From Steromphala cineraria (taxonomy: Eukaryota > Mollusca > Gastropoda > Trochida > Trochidae), in NCBI GenBank assembly GCA_916613615.1, contig OU744720.1:69580471-69644470 (forward strand): a stretch of 64,000 nucleotides of DNA, written 5' to 3'. A program made the position numbers and the translations under genes. The notes below the pieces were generated by a model that saw only the letters and a list, made by a program, of their open reading frames with translations, made no database searches and was not told where the DNA came from. Each line of letters opens with the position of its first letter. Positions within the stretch are counted from its first letter, which is position 1. Shown piece after piece: positions 10,301-21,774 of the stretch.

Positions 10301-12890
10301 TTTTAAAGAGTCGGGCCAATATATCGAAAGTTATATCAAATATATACATTATAAAGTATTGACTCAAAGTGTAGCTGCAGTAGCCAATGACATTTTTATA
10401 ATATTATATATTGCTCTTACTACCCCTTTAAACGAAACGATTGTTAGGAGATTATATTGTTTGCAAACCATTAGCAGTCCTTTTGCATTCATTTGATGAA
10501 ACGTACCACCATCACACCAAACTAAACCCTACATGTACATCTGTGTTTGTCTCATATTACAAGGCATCAAGTCCTGAAGTTAAGAAAGGTTACCCTCGGG
10601 ATCCTTTCATCATGTTTTTTAAATGTCGCTCTGTTGTTGGTTTCACTTTAGTTTTTAAACTCTCTTTAAGTTTCAAATCTTCTTCAGGATTCTTCCCTCT
10701 TGATTTTTTTTCTCACAAATGTAATTTTCTAAGCTTTTCTAAAACTTTGTTCTCTCATTGTGTTGGTTACTTTCAAAAGAGATCACTTCAGTAACCGTCG
10801 AGGATATCAAATGGACTTTGCTACTACTACAATGAAGAAGATCTGTAAAAGACATCTGTTCTTTATGATAATGGATAGATTAAGCGATCCTATATATGTG
10901 GCGGGCGATAAGAGTATTAGTCTATTTATTTGTTATTGGCAACACACTAATGAGACCTGACTTCAATATCTCTGGCTATAGATCACCTTTGATAAGCGAA
11001 AGAGGATCACGTTTATTACACCTTATAACTTATATTTCTCCAAGTAATAACGTTGACTTATTTGGCAAAGAGAATAACATTCAACCTTAGTATTAAACCC
11101 TTATTTTGCATAGGGTTTACGAAAGTGTATTCATAAAGCTGTCTTAGGAATGAGTAAATAACAGTTTTGGTATTCCTATTTAGGGTCAAATAGTTCATTT
11201 CACATTCGTATTTAAATCAAACACTACATAATAAGACATTTATTGAATGATTATGAGACATCTCTTTAAATAGATTGCATTCCATTTGAATCACTTTTCA
11301 TGAAATATTCCTCCCCACTTTAAGGAAAGATTTGACAAACTTCAATATAATGAACATAATTGAAAACGCAGTACTTATGTAAACTGTCATCTTTGGAGAA
11401 TTACCCATAGTCAAACACAGATTCCTATATATATATCGATACAAGGATCTATATGAAAGACCATACACAGCATACATGCCAAAGTCCTTGGGTATTGGAT
11501 TGCATGAAGCCTGGTGAGCTACAGAGTCAATGGCTCTACTTTGTTAGGTTAGATACTGCAATTCTTGTAACATTCTTGTTACATATGGCGATCCTGACGT
11601 GAAGTTTTGACTGGACCTTGTCCAGGACCTGAACGTATTGGTTTTTGTTTGCTGGAATATTCTTTGCAGACTGCTGAGTGCTGCAGGGTGACATTAAAAT
11701 CCGATTCCATAAATTCTGCTTGATGTACCAGCTTCAAGCTTCCAAATAGCTAGACCATGTTACTCGATTGAAATTTTGGCATAACGTTCAAGGTTAAATA
11801 TAAAAATCAATAAATAAAATCATAATATAAAATTTATAGAGTAGTTTCCTATAAAACGTCTTGTTTTAGCAAGCTCTTATGGTAATTTATTATCATTTTT
11901 TCGTATTGTCTATTGGTAGGTTTGGTGATCGTATTATGGCCAGCTAAACATACAAAAGCCTACGATGTAGTTAGTATATTTTTCAAAAATATGTTTTTTT
12001 GTATTTTATATATTTAAAAATAAACCAGTATCTATTGGTGCGTTTTCAATGCGATACAGTATATTTGCAATAAAGCAAGTTCATAAATATTATATAGAAA
12101 AGGCAGGGAAAACCGGTATTTACTGTTGCTTAATCACAAAAATTCGTACAGTTTTTCGTTCTTTAAAAAGGTCTGCACAAACAGGGATATGTAACAATTC
12201 ACATTAATATTATATTTCTTGGTTAGATTAGGAACGTTTTTAAGAAATAAGGATTTTGTTGTTATTTCGATGTCTAATATGATGTACTAAGTCGACCAAA
12301 AAATCCAATAATATGATACAGGGGCACCAAATGACTTAGACACTATGGCCACATTTTTAAATACCTACTAAACGTTAAAACCTTACGTGACGGCAGTTGT
12401 GATCATTTCAACTCCAATTTTGATGGTCTACCATGTGATTATTAATATTAGCACTGCTAAACTAAGAAAGCAGTGTGAAATAACCACTGTCAGTAGATTA
12501 TCAAAGGAAAATATAATTACTCAATGAGAAAGATATTACTTAGACGTGCTTAATAAAAACATACTAAATTTACAATGGATGTTGTGTATTTTAAAAAGTA
12601 TTACTCTTTATAATAGTTTATCACATCAAATCTATGTTCACTGGGATTAGTGTTACATATGAAACCTCGATACATTAGAGCATGAACATGTATATTTCAA
12701 GTTCACGATTCAATTGTCTTCTGGTAAATCTGATTTGTTTGCTGATGTAAGTAGGCTGGTTATGTTTTAATGAATCACAGACATCTCTTTTCGAATAGTG
12801 TTATGATACGTGTTTAGTGTAATCACAGGAAAACTATAGAAAGTCAACTTCTTTCTGAATTAAATTAGTGAGATACTGACACTGTCACCA
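7393..12890 (+). repeat. Segmental duplication, copy 1
   Basis: Collinear blocks match the stretch 21049-27530 in the same orientation. Anchors: TTGTCATTCAATG at 7568 and 21189; the GGGTCAATA...AGTACAGAGAAG block at 8660 and 22230; ACATCATTCAGGA at 9210 and 22884; the block 10460-10980 against 24200-24750; GTGATTATTAATAT at 12434 and 26096; TAATCACAGGAAAA at 12821 and 27438. Copy 1 has about 600 bp near 7990-8600 and about 820 bp near 11600-12420 with no counterpart in copy 2. Identity by eye runs from roughly 70-80% at 7.4-8.0 kb to above 90% at 9.2-10.9 kb. No gene is recognised inside; the frames at 10441-10794 and 9272-9514 (minus) are not supported as coding. Confidence 0.85.
11508..11540 (+). 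repeat. 3' remnant of the GGCATGG/GTCCGTCC dispersed repeat
   Basis: AAGCCTGGTGAGCTACAGAG and the following TCAATGGCTCTA match the 3' ends of the two longer family members at 25644-26020 and 26654-27080. The body of the repeat is missing here although the flanks still align with copy 2 of the duplication, so this is probably the scar of an internal deletion. Confidence 0.6.
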
Positions 12891-15121
12891 AGCAATTGGT
12901 ACATGTAATTTGTAAATTTGTACACTTAAGAGCTAATATATAATATTGATTGCGAGGAAATTGTGACATTTAAAGTACAATCAAATTGAACATACTAAAC
13001 ATAGACATTGTCAAGTTAGTTCCGTATAATAAATGCTTGTAATTAACACTTAGAATTAATAGTTTTAAAAAGATAATAATTCCTGATCAACTGATAGTAA
13101 TATTCTATATAGATAAATCAATCAAATGTTTATCACCGATCAAATATGTACATGATACGATACAAAAGGTAAAATGTACACAATCAGGATATCTAATCTT
13201 TATAATGAGGTAACACATACTTGTGGATCAAATTGAAATTGAAAACAATCCATTTCGGGTAATACATGTTCTTATTATTATTTCATATGTTTCTGCTAAC
13301 GGTTTCATAAATGTGCTTCGACTTAATCTTCTTTTCACAAATTTGCTAAATTTTGGAATAGTATATTGATCCTAACCGAAATGTAACATTTAATAAAAAT
13401 ATCGTAAGTTTTCTTATAAGTTGTTATCTTTAATGCTCTTTTCTGCTACCCTTGTTAAGATGTTATACCAAGGTACTCTTTTATCAAGATTTCAATAATG
13501 TCGTTAATGAATATTCCCCACCTTCTAACACTCAACTGAACTACCGGTGCAACATATTTATCAACGTTTCTTTAATTCAGAATTAACAAAATATCGTTAG
13601 AGAGTTTGTTATAAGGAGAGACCATTACATTTGTTTACGGAATGAACCTTTGTTTTAGCGTCTTTTAGCTTGCTCCTGACACTTTATTATAACACTAATA
13701 CTTGTTTCTGTTTATTAGATTTTTAGGGCGTATTTACCTTCTTTTAGTTAATTAATGGGTCCCTGTAAAAACAGAGCTTTCCATTACTTTCAGAAGATGT
13801 CAAAGTATGCGGATTTTAGCAGAAAAACATGCCTAGGTTTTATCTATTTAATCGTGTTTTGAAGCGTGATACATTGTATATACTCTGATGTCAAAATGAG
13901 AAGAAACATTTTATCTGTGTCCTAATTCCTCTAGGGCTGACATGAAATATGTCAATTTTGGGAAACGTTCCCTTTCAAATACATAGATATCAATAATATA
14001 AAATAGATAATTTAGGAATATTTTAGTCTGCGCACAACTTACAATAATGATGTCATTGATATCTATGGACACAAAAATAAATTAACTCTTTACTAAGGTG
14101 CAATTCTCGAAGTACTGCTAAGGGAGATATTGATTTTGCTGGTTTGTTATGTTCAATTCAACAAATAAAAACTTATTGGAGAGGAAAGTGGAGGACTCAT
14201 ACTTACTTTTCTTAGGGTAATGGATAAATTTAAAAACATCAAATTTCGACAAATATGGATTACATCAAAATTTACATTTTTATTTATTCATAATCTTATT
14301 TAGAATTTAGTTTGTGTCTCCAGAAGAGGTGATTAAATTAGTGTTATTTCATCTCTGTGGTAGTCTTGCAAAAAACGATGTATATTCATAATGTGATTTA
14401 TTTTTATTTGATATCAAACCAGATGACTTAATCCACTGGTTTCCCATAATGTCATCTAATAGCACTTTAAGACATTTTCCAATTTCATCAATATCCTTTT
14501 TTTTCAATCTTTAATTTTAATCTGTAGTTGTATTGCTATATGTCAAATTATTGCAGACATATAGGAATTTGTAGTGTTACTTACTGGTCTGGTAGTCGTC
14601 TGTGTTAATTATCGAGATCAATTTACGTTGATAGAAATGATAGAATCAGGTATGTTGTTTATATGACCACTTACACAAGACATAATTTTGAAAATCGCTC
14701 TAAAACTATGTATATAGAATCAAAATAATTAGAATTTGATGAAGGATCAATTACTATTATTTTCATACTATTCATAATACTGTTAGCAGCATGCAAGCAT
14801 GCATGGACATCTTTTATCGATGGACTTTGTTTTGACCATAGAATTATGGAAAGGTATCTTATACTTAACAATTCAAAGCTTCTTCAATACACTTTTCGTA
14901 TCATGTTCGGTTTAAATCTGTAAACGAGTGAAGGTCAACAGATATATATCAATGTGGATTTGCACTTTATTCTATTTTTAAAAGCGCAACGTTAAACAAT
15001 ATAGATTTTTTTTAAAACATCACAGGAATATTTGAGAAGATATTTTTCGAAATTCGAATTACAAATATACTAAAATCTGCTTACAGGAATAATACGAAAA
15101 AGTTTTGTTCTTAATAAGATC
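12891..15121. other. Intergenic AT-rich DNA, no gene seen
   Basis: No supported gene. The 66-codon minus-strand frame at 14671-14871 has no recognisable motif and is treated as chance. Confidence 0.55.
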
Positions 15122-15227
15122 AGTAAGTTAGTAAGTAATTTATTTTCGTATAAATGGCCATGAGGCCAACAGTACAACATGTGTAAAATACAAGATTGAT
15201 AGAGTTAACTGCGCCACATAAAAATAT

Positions 15228-15572
15228 TCACGTTTGATACAAAGTAGACACATTGCTTCTTAGTTTGAACACCTTATCTAAGAAGAGACAAAGCTTGAAA
15301 GGTTTATCATAATCAACAGTTGATAACAAGTTAATCAATTTGTACATGATCGGGTTGTGCTGACAATAACCTGGAAGATATTTACGCCTTAGTTCATCAT
15401 ATTTTGGACAAATCAAAACAACATGGAATTCATTTTCTAACTGAGATTTGCAATAAGGACAAGAAGTATCTGGATTTCGATATCTGTAAAAGTTCATTCT
15501 GAAACCATGTATATTACAGCGTAACTTTGTCAGGCATCTCCTTAAAGTCGCATTGTTAAGTATTTCTGAGGA
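15228..15572 (-). pseudogene. LINE A C-terminal zinc-finger segment, fragment
   Basis: The frame is open from about 15572 (SEILNNATLRRCLTKLR) to the stop at 15228. It contains NPDTSCPYCKSQLENEFHVV and ICPKYDELRRKYLPG, a C-x2-C...H...C finger of the kind found near the C-terminus of many LINE ORF2 proteins, followed by a helical tail. It is the third piece of the same protein, displaced by a frameshift near 15575. Confidence 0.8.
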
Positions 15573-15586
15573 CAGAAATCATGTTT

Positions 15587-16098
15587 TTACATTGAGTAAA
15601 ATTTTAGAAAACTTGATGTTGATATTTCGTAATGCCACTCTTGGATATATACATCTTTACATCTTATATGAAACATTTCCAGAAAATAATTCTTATTATC
15701 AATAGACTGTGCTATCCATACATAACCAAACCCATATTTGAAAAGCAGTCTCCTAACTTTTGATACCAAGTTTTCATCTCCTAATTCGTCGAAACGTTTT
15801 AACATATTATAACACTTCTTCGTATATCTGAACGGTGGTTGGCGGAGAATTCTGATCCAAAATTGAAGCAGTCTGATATTGGCGTACAATGTTAATGGAT
15901 ATCGTCCACACTCAGCTAAAATTGCTTTGTTTGGAGATCTAGACCCAACTTGAAGAATATTTTTACAAAAGTTTGTGTGCACCTTTTCAATAGGTTTTCT
16001 GGTTTCCCAACCCCATAATTCTGCGCCATATAACAAAATTGGCTTGACTTTCCCATAAAATATTTTAAAGGCAGCATCTACTGGGAGATTTATGATTT
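15587..16098 (-). pseudogene. LINE A reverse transcriptase thumb/connection, fragment
   Basis: Continues the reverse transcriptase in a second frame: NLPVDAAFKIFYGKVKPILL, then YGAELWGWETRKPIEKVHTN, then PNKAILAECGRYPLT, the usual block after the palm in invertebrate LINEs of this type. The frame is open back to about 16098 without an ATG, showing that it was joined to the previous block before a frameshift. It stops at 15587, and the C-terminal finger resumes in a third frame. No separate function is expected. Confidence 0.85.
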
Positions 16099-16992
16099 TT
16101 TAATGAAACGTTTGATTGGGAACAGTGCTTTTTCAGCCTGCTGGGATGAGGTCTCGCACGCTTTTGTAAACATGTTCCGACATGAAAAGACAATACCTAA
16201 ATACGTATAATATGAAGTTACTTCTAACGTTTCTCCCTTGATAAACCATTTCTCATGTTTAGACAATGTTCCACCTTTTTTGAAAACTACAACTTTCGTT
16301 TTCTTCGAATTTATCACTAGCCCCCATTTCTCACAGTAACCTACTAAAATGTCTATTTTCTTCTGCAAATTAACAACACTGTCGGCAAACATTGCTACAT
16401 CATCTGCAAATAGCAGCAACGACAATGCTTTTAGAGATTCATCAATGAATATACCAGTGCAATCTGATGTCATCATATCATTAACAAGTTCATCAATAAA
16501 CAAAATAAAAAGTGCCGGTGACAATATGCACCCTTGTCGCACTCCACATGACGTGGTAAATATATCAGTCATTGAACATTTGTTGTATCTTACAGATGCC
16601 TTTACATTTTTATAGATACTACTCAGTAATCTGTGTATCTTTCCATGAATACCTTTCTTTAATAACAAATACATCAACTCATTCCTATTGACAGAATCGA
16701 AGGCTTTTTGAAAGTCAACAAAAATGCAATAAAATTTTCCTCTCTTCTTTCTTATATAATTGTGTATTACTGAGTGTAATATGAAAGTTTGATCCATAGT
16801 GCTGTAACCTTCTCTAAAACCCCCTTGGGATTCAGAAATGAGATCTTGAGTGTCAATCCAAAATTTAATTCTGTCATTTATGATCGTCAGAAACACTTTA
16901 CTAATGATATCGAGTATTGCGATACCTCTATAATTAGCTGGGTCAGTTGTCGGCCGGTCTTGAAAAGAGGGACTATCAAACCTACATTCCAA
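16090..16992 (-). pseudogene. LINE A reverse transcriptase domain, fragment
   Basis: Encodes the core of a non-LTR reverse transcriptase, which would copy the element RNA at the nicked target. Seen along the 300-codon frame: PANYRGIAILDIISKVF, ESQGGFREGYSTMDQ, motif A IFVDFQKAFDSVNR, motif B SCGVRQGCILSPALF, and catalytic motif C LLLFADDVAMF (FADD, as in many LINEs). The apparent first methionine is not a real start: homologous frame continues upstream in another register (PNSWNVGLIVPLFKTG at about 16960-17040), so a frameshift near 16960 separates them. The end at 16090 is also a frameshift, since the thumb continues in the next frame. Non-functional as it stands. Confidence 0.9.
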
Positions 16993-17060
16993 GAATTTGG
17001 AAACGAACCTGTTTCAAGAATTCTGTTAAACAACTTTTTTAAATAAGATCACATTACAAT

Positions 17061-19424
17061 CAAAGCTCAATTGACGTTTTTGTTCTTGGAAAGACAACAT
17101 TTGTAAGTGTGCACTTTTTACTATATCTAAAGTATAGTCTTCCTCAGATCAACCACCGTAAACACTAAACATATTTACTAGTGATTTAACCTCAGCCGAC
17201 ATGTGACAAACATGGCGTCATCGTGTTGGACAATTGTTAGATCACAAGCCACTTTGCGATTTTGCAAAGGTTTACAACTACTTTGAAAATACAATACCAT
17301 AGATCGAGGTTTGATAGATTTAGGCAATATCGTGGGATCTTTACTCTGTGTTCGTCAATTTGTAATAGCATGCTGTTCATCATTTTCAATGTTAAACTAT
17401 TATCCTTAGAGTCTTGGAATAATTAAAGAGAAACATCCTTTGAGTCTTGGAATTATTAAAGAGAAACAACAGAACATGTGTAAGAAGAAGAATATTCTTC
17501 AAAACAGTTGCCGTGTTTGGTTTTGGCTCTTGACTCTCAGACTATTATTTTAAGAGAAAATTCAAACGGTCTTGTTGTATGTTTATGAGTAAGTTCTCCA
17601 TACTATCGTATGATTTCAATATTCAGCTTCGAACACATTTTAGCAACCTATAACAAAACTATATCAACGACGAGGTTTCACCTTCACTTATGCCTTGGAA
17701 AGACTATCCAATCGCAATAGAGTTAATATCTGAATAATTATTCTTTATGTCTCTCAGAACTATTCAGGTTAAATCAACCCGATGATGTCATTGATAAGAT
17801 ATATAATTCAATGGCTAAACGTCAATACATTCTACGTATATTCGTTTTCAAGAGTTATATTAAAGGAACAGTAAGACTTTGTTGGCACAAGGCAATACAT
17901 GTATGGAGGAATTCTCATTCATCCACATTGAACATTAAATAAATGACAATATTTGAATGCGTTTCTGCTATGGTTTTACATTTTGCAAACCATTTTGACG
18001 GAATGAAATGTTTATTACCCTTACGTTTCTTTTCCCTATGTATATCATTGTAACATTTCTCCAAACATCATTTTGTAAAAGGAAAAAATTGACAACCTTG
18101 AAGGCTTTTATTTTAATGTTATCTAAGTTTTTTTAGATGAAATCAAGTATGGTTATATACAACCATAAAATATTCTCCGTTAAAAGAGTATCAATCGACA
18201 AAACGACAGCTAGTGTTGGAACGTTGTTAACTGGCTCATGATTTTCTGACTAATGATGTATCGGGGGATTCAAAAATATTGTTGGATTTGTTTTGAGAAT
18301 GTCCATGTACTCTAGATCTTCCATTGTGAACCTTTGAATCAATTTTGCATTCTCTCGTCAGCCAACAAATTATTTGACCACACTCCAACTGTATCTATAT
18401 TTTATTTTCGATTTCTATAATTTACATCATAAAATGATTTAAAAATGTCAAAGAATGGAAACAGATGTAAGTTATTCGTTGTCTTTGAGTTTTTCTTTCA
18501 AATTCTTCTTCTAGCTTCAACAATATTACTGGCGCAACCCTTCCAAAATTCTTTTAGTTTTTACAAAATGAGAATCAACTGAAAATGTTTGATCTAATAA
18601 AATGTTTTACAATGTTCAATATTAAATAAAAGAATATATTTCTAGATATGTTTATGTGAAAATATAACACACATTTTCAACGTGTCAGCGCATTCTTTTC
18701 TTAAAGTAAGACAGAAGTGACTTACATTAATTGATTTTACTTGCCTGTGGAGTTCAAGTTCACAAATAATCTTGATTCACAACCGTCGAGGATTGCTGTC
18801 GCCCTAAATTAAGCTCTGGGTCGAGTAAACAAAGTTAGTTCTAAACTCAATGTCGTTGAAAAAGAGAAACTGTACTAAATCAGCCATATATATTATTCAA
18901 TTTGCAGATAAAGTCACTTGCAACCGTGATAAAATCTCAGGGGCTTCATGTAAACTTTATTTAGGAGTTCATAGTTTTCGTTTGAGCATCTTTTTGAAAT
19001 AATCATTGTCTTATGGCCTTCAAGTAAGGTAATGAAATGATCACTAATGTAATGAAAACTTAAAACACAGTTAAGAAAAAGAGACAATGGAAAAGGTTTT
19101 AATTTTGTTAATAAGGAAACAAGATCGAAAAAGGAATGGTTTTATTTCCACCTCTGGGAAAAAAGCTAATGATCATTCGACTGAGTTTAAATATTTGCTT
19201 CATGAATATTTGTTAGCAACTTTGCTATGATCTTCTTATATGGCATTGAAGCTATAATAGGAAAATCAAATGATTCCATTTTTAAACATGCTATAACGAA
19301 CTGAAAATTCCTAACACATTTAAAACGTGCCAACATTGTGTATTGAGTGTGTTTTAAAAAATCTAACCTTAGACAGGAAAAAGTGAAAAAAAGATCAGAT
19401 TTTGTACAGCTTTATTTACCGCAT
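17061..19424. other. Intergenic AT-rich DNA with one short tandem duplication
   Basis: No gene seen. The only structure noticed is two adjacent units sharing GAGTCTTGGAAT and TTAAAGAGAAACA, starting at 17409 and 17442 (33-bp period). Confidence 0.55.
17409..17474 (+). repeat. Two-unit 33-bp tandem repeat
   Basis: Units begin GAGTCTTGGAATAATTAAAG (17409) and GAGTCTTGGAATTATTAAAG (17442) and differ at few positions. A simple local duplication. Confidence 0.8.
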
Positions 19425-19427
19425 TCT

Positions 19428-19670
19428 TTCCCCACAGAGGCAGATCAAGTCATGAAACATTGATGCAGCCTCTGTTTATTAGGCCGACTTTGTCAGATAG
19501 AATGGGAGAGCCTGATTGGGGGCAATCAAGGTTAGTTGTGCAATCAGAGACGCTGCTACAAAATAATCATTTTGACTGCTGAATCAAGGCAAAATCATTG
19601 TGATATGAACCACTCTTTCCATGCGAGAAGAGTTGTCATTTGATAAAGAAGTTCAAATGGATTACTTTAT
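19428..19670 (+). repeat. MITE-like element, CAGAGG family, copy X
   Basis: It starts at CCCCACAGAGGCAGATCAAG, includes GATGCAGCCTCTGTTTATTA, and has a body (GCCTGATTGGGGGCAATCAA, then AATCATTTTGACTGCTGAAT, then GTTGTCATTTGATAAAGAAG) that matches the reverse complement of 44633-44866. The left terminal repeat is retained; the right one is lost or unrecognisable. The terminal inverted repeat of the family appears to be about 55 bp. Confidence 0.7.
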
Positions 19671-21048
19671 CAATTTGCATGGACATTTGAATTTAATGGC
19701 TCCAAACTAAATCATAATTACACACTTTAGGGCAATATCTATTTTAACTACTTACATGTAGTGCTTTGATGCCAAATAAAAAATCCTTGTCAGTATATTA
19801 TATCGATAATTTTAGGTTTTAATTAGCAGTAAATGTTGATGCATTGTTGTCAATGTCATTAAATATTTAAATAGAATACAGACTAAAGGAAGTTTGAAAT
19901 CTTGTTTTGAATTATTAAGCTTTAAACTCTCTTTAAATTTATCATTAAATCCCCCCCGATAAAAAACTTAATAACATTTTTCGTACATTGATTACTTTGC
20001 ATAAGTGATAAACGCAACCAGGCATGTTGTGTTGTGAAAATCTGCAGTTTCTTTGTTTTCACGATCTTATTGATGAGAAAGAATGCTGCATTTTACCAGA
20101 TTGTTTTCTCAAAAGACATACATGTATTCGACTGGAATATGGAGCTTTGTTCAATTCAATTGTACAGATGAAAATGTTTGTTCGTAATGTTGCATAACAT
20201 TCATTTGGTTCTGATAATGGTATGCTTATTGTCCAAAATGGCTTCGAATTTACTTCCAATACTATTGTAAGGATAAAGATACGAAACGCTTCAAAGTGTC
20301 TCTATGATGTGATGAATATAAATCTTATCATAAAGCTATCCCAGTCGTGTATCATAATGCAGTCCCAATTGCAACGTTAACCAGACATAAAGTAATTTTC
20401 AAATAGAAATATTGGTGACATAAACATAGGCAGACGATTTTATCACTTGCAAGCACTGTAACATCAGGACATCAATTGTCTGCACTATCATATAAGCATT
20501 TATAACCATATTATAGGATCAGAATAGGATATATATATATATTTTCAAACTTTGATAGCTGAGGTCAAATGTGATGTTAAATTTTTTAAAATAGTGGTTT
20601 GAACCGTTTAAGGTATGTCATTATTTACATGACTCTCATTGTCCGAAATGTTATCAAACTGTGCCATTCTTGTTCAAATTTTGTAAACAGTCAAACACTA
20701 TTCATGCCAGTGAACTTTATCTTATCAAACAAACAGTTGTTTCAAACATTAATGTATATCTTCATTTACTGACTAAAACAAAGATACAATCTACACCAAA
20801 AAGGAATTTTGTGCTCCATTACAGACATTTGATTTCCTTAGTTACCTGTCAAAAATATACTCAAGTTGAAATTGACAAACAAGTGACGATAAAAACGATG
20901 AAATACTGATATGGTCTAGCTCCTTGTTCACTGATAAGGATATGGTTGCCAATCCGTTCTTATACAGTATGTCCTTGACCTGACCTATCGTCGTAAAACT
21001 GACTTTTCCGTGACGTTAATATATGGGGTAATTTCTCTTTTTATATTT
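19671..21048. other. Intergenic AT-rich DNA, no gene seen
   Basis: There is a short ATATATATATAT run near 20530. The 82-codon plus frame at 20661-20909 has no recognisable motif. Confidence 0.55.
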
Positions 21049-21208
21049 GGTGGTACATGTCACTAACGTAAAGGTTTGTAAGACAGTTCAGTATTTTAAT
21101 GAAAAAAATACCAACATATACATTCTTTTGCATGAACATTTTTTTTTTATAGATAATGATTTGTGCTTGGTCACGATTAAGCGATAGTTGTCATTCAATG
21201 AAAAAGTA

Positions 21209-21774
21209 CGAGGGGATATCAAACAGTTTCAATTATCACAAAGAATTTACTGGTGAATACGGACCAAATGGTCGCTGTAGCATGAGTGATCCTTGTCTAA
21301 TTCCTGGGTCACCAATAGTCTTTTTCGCGAAAGCCAGTTTTACGTTTGTTGACTAAATAGCACAGTACCCCCCTATTTTGGAGAAATGTAATTAGGTTTT
21401 TACACCTGAAGGGCTATACTGCATGTCAAATTAATGATGAGATGAAATCTGTTTATGACAATGACAGCCCATCCTATGACACTGTTGTGAGATGGAAACG
21501 GTATTTCCAAACAGGCAACATGACCCTCGGTGATGAGCCAAGAAGTGGACGTCGTTTTGAGGACACCAATGACATCATTCGAGAGGTGGAGGCTTGGTTT
21601 TCCATGAAATCAGGGATCTTCTATTCAGATGATCTGCGCAAGGTCAGGAAGCGATGGGGAAAATGTGTATCTGGATGGTGATTATGTAGAGAAGTCTTAA
21701 GAAAATGAGAACAAAATACAGTTTGTACTTTTTATATGTGTTTGTGATGATTGAAACGTTTTGATATCCCCTCG
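21209..21774 (+). mobile_element. Internally deleted mariner-like transposon
   Basis: The ends are inverted repeats of about 34 bp with roughly three differences, each starting CGAGGGGATATCAAA, flanked by TA on both sides (21207-21208 and 21775-21776). TA target duplication and a terminus starting CGAGGGG are typical of mariner elements. At 566 bp it is less than half the usual 1.3 kb, and the internal frame joins the start of a transposase to its extreme end, so it is a deletion derivative that could move only with transposase supplied in trans. Copy 1 of the surrounding duplication (about 7578-7590) has no insertion. Confidence 0.93.
21361..21681 (+). pseudogene. Mariner transposase, N-terminus fused to C-terminus by internal deletion
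   Basis: The frame is open from 21361, with ATG at 21442; residues upstream of that ATG (RNVIRFLHLKGYTACQINDE) still match a mariner transposase N-terminus, so the original start is lost. The visible part carries the DNA-binding HTH region (MKSVYDNDSPSYDTVVRWKR, FQTGNMTLGDEPRSGRRFED), then jumps near residue 50 to a C-terminal-like end (FYSDDLRKVRKRWGKCVSGW). The catalytic DDD/DDE core is absent. It could at most be a DNA-binding, non-catalytic protein. The fusion is inferred from known family architecture. Confidence 0.85.

Larger units (their letters stand above)
15122..17060 (-). mobile_element. 5'-truncated LINE A (non-LTR retrotransposon)
   Basis: Read on the minus strand it runs from the reverse-transcriptase N-side (frame ...NRILETGSFPNSWNVG at about 17000-17040) through palm, thumb and a C-terminal CCHC-like finger to a 3' UTR and a tail of short TTACTTACTAACTTACT repeats ending near 15122. 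There is no upstream endonuclease or ORF1, so the copy is 5'-truncated near 17060. At least three frameshifts break it (about 16960, 16090, 15575). The FADD catalytic box and the ILLYGAELWG block resemble jockey/I-group or CR1-like LINEs of invertebrates; the clade is not assigned. I found no clear target-site duplication. Confidence 0.85.

Noticed and set aside
16349..17046. Plus-strand frames at 16349-16615 and 16789-17046
   Set aside because: Antisense shadows of the LINE A reverse transcriptase.
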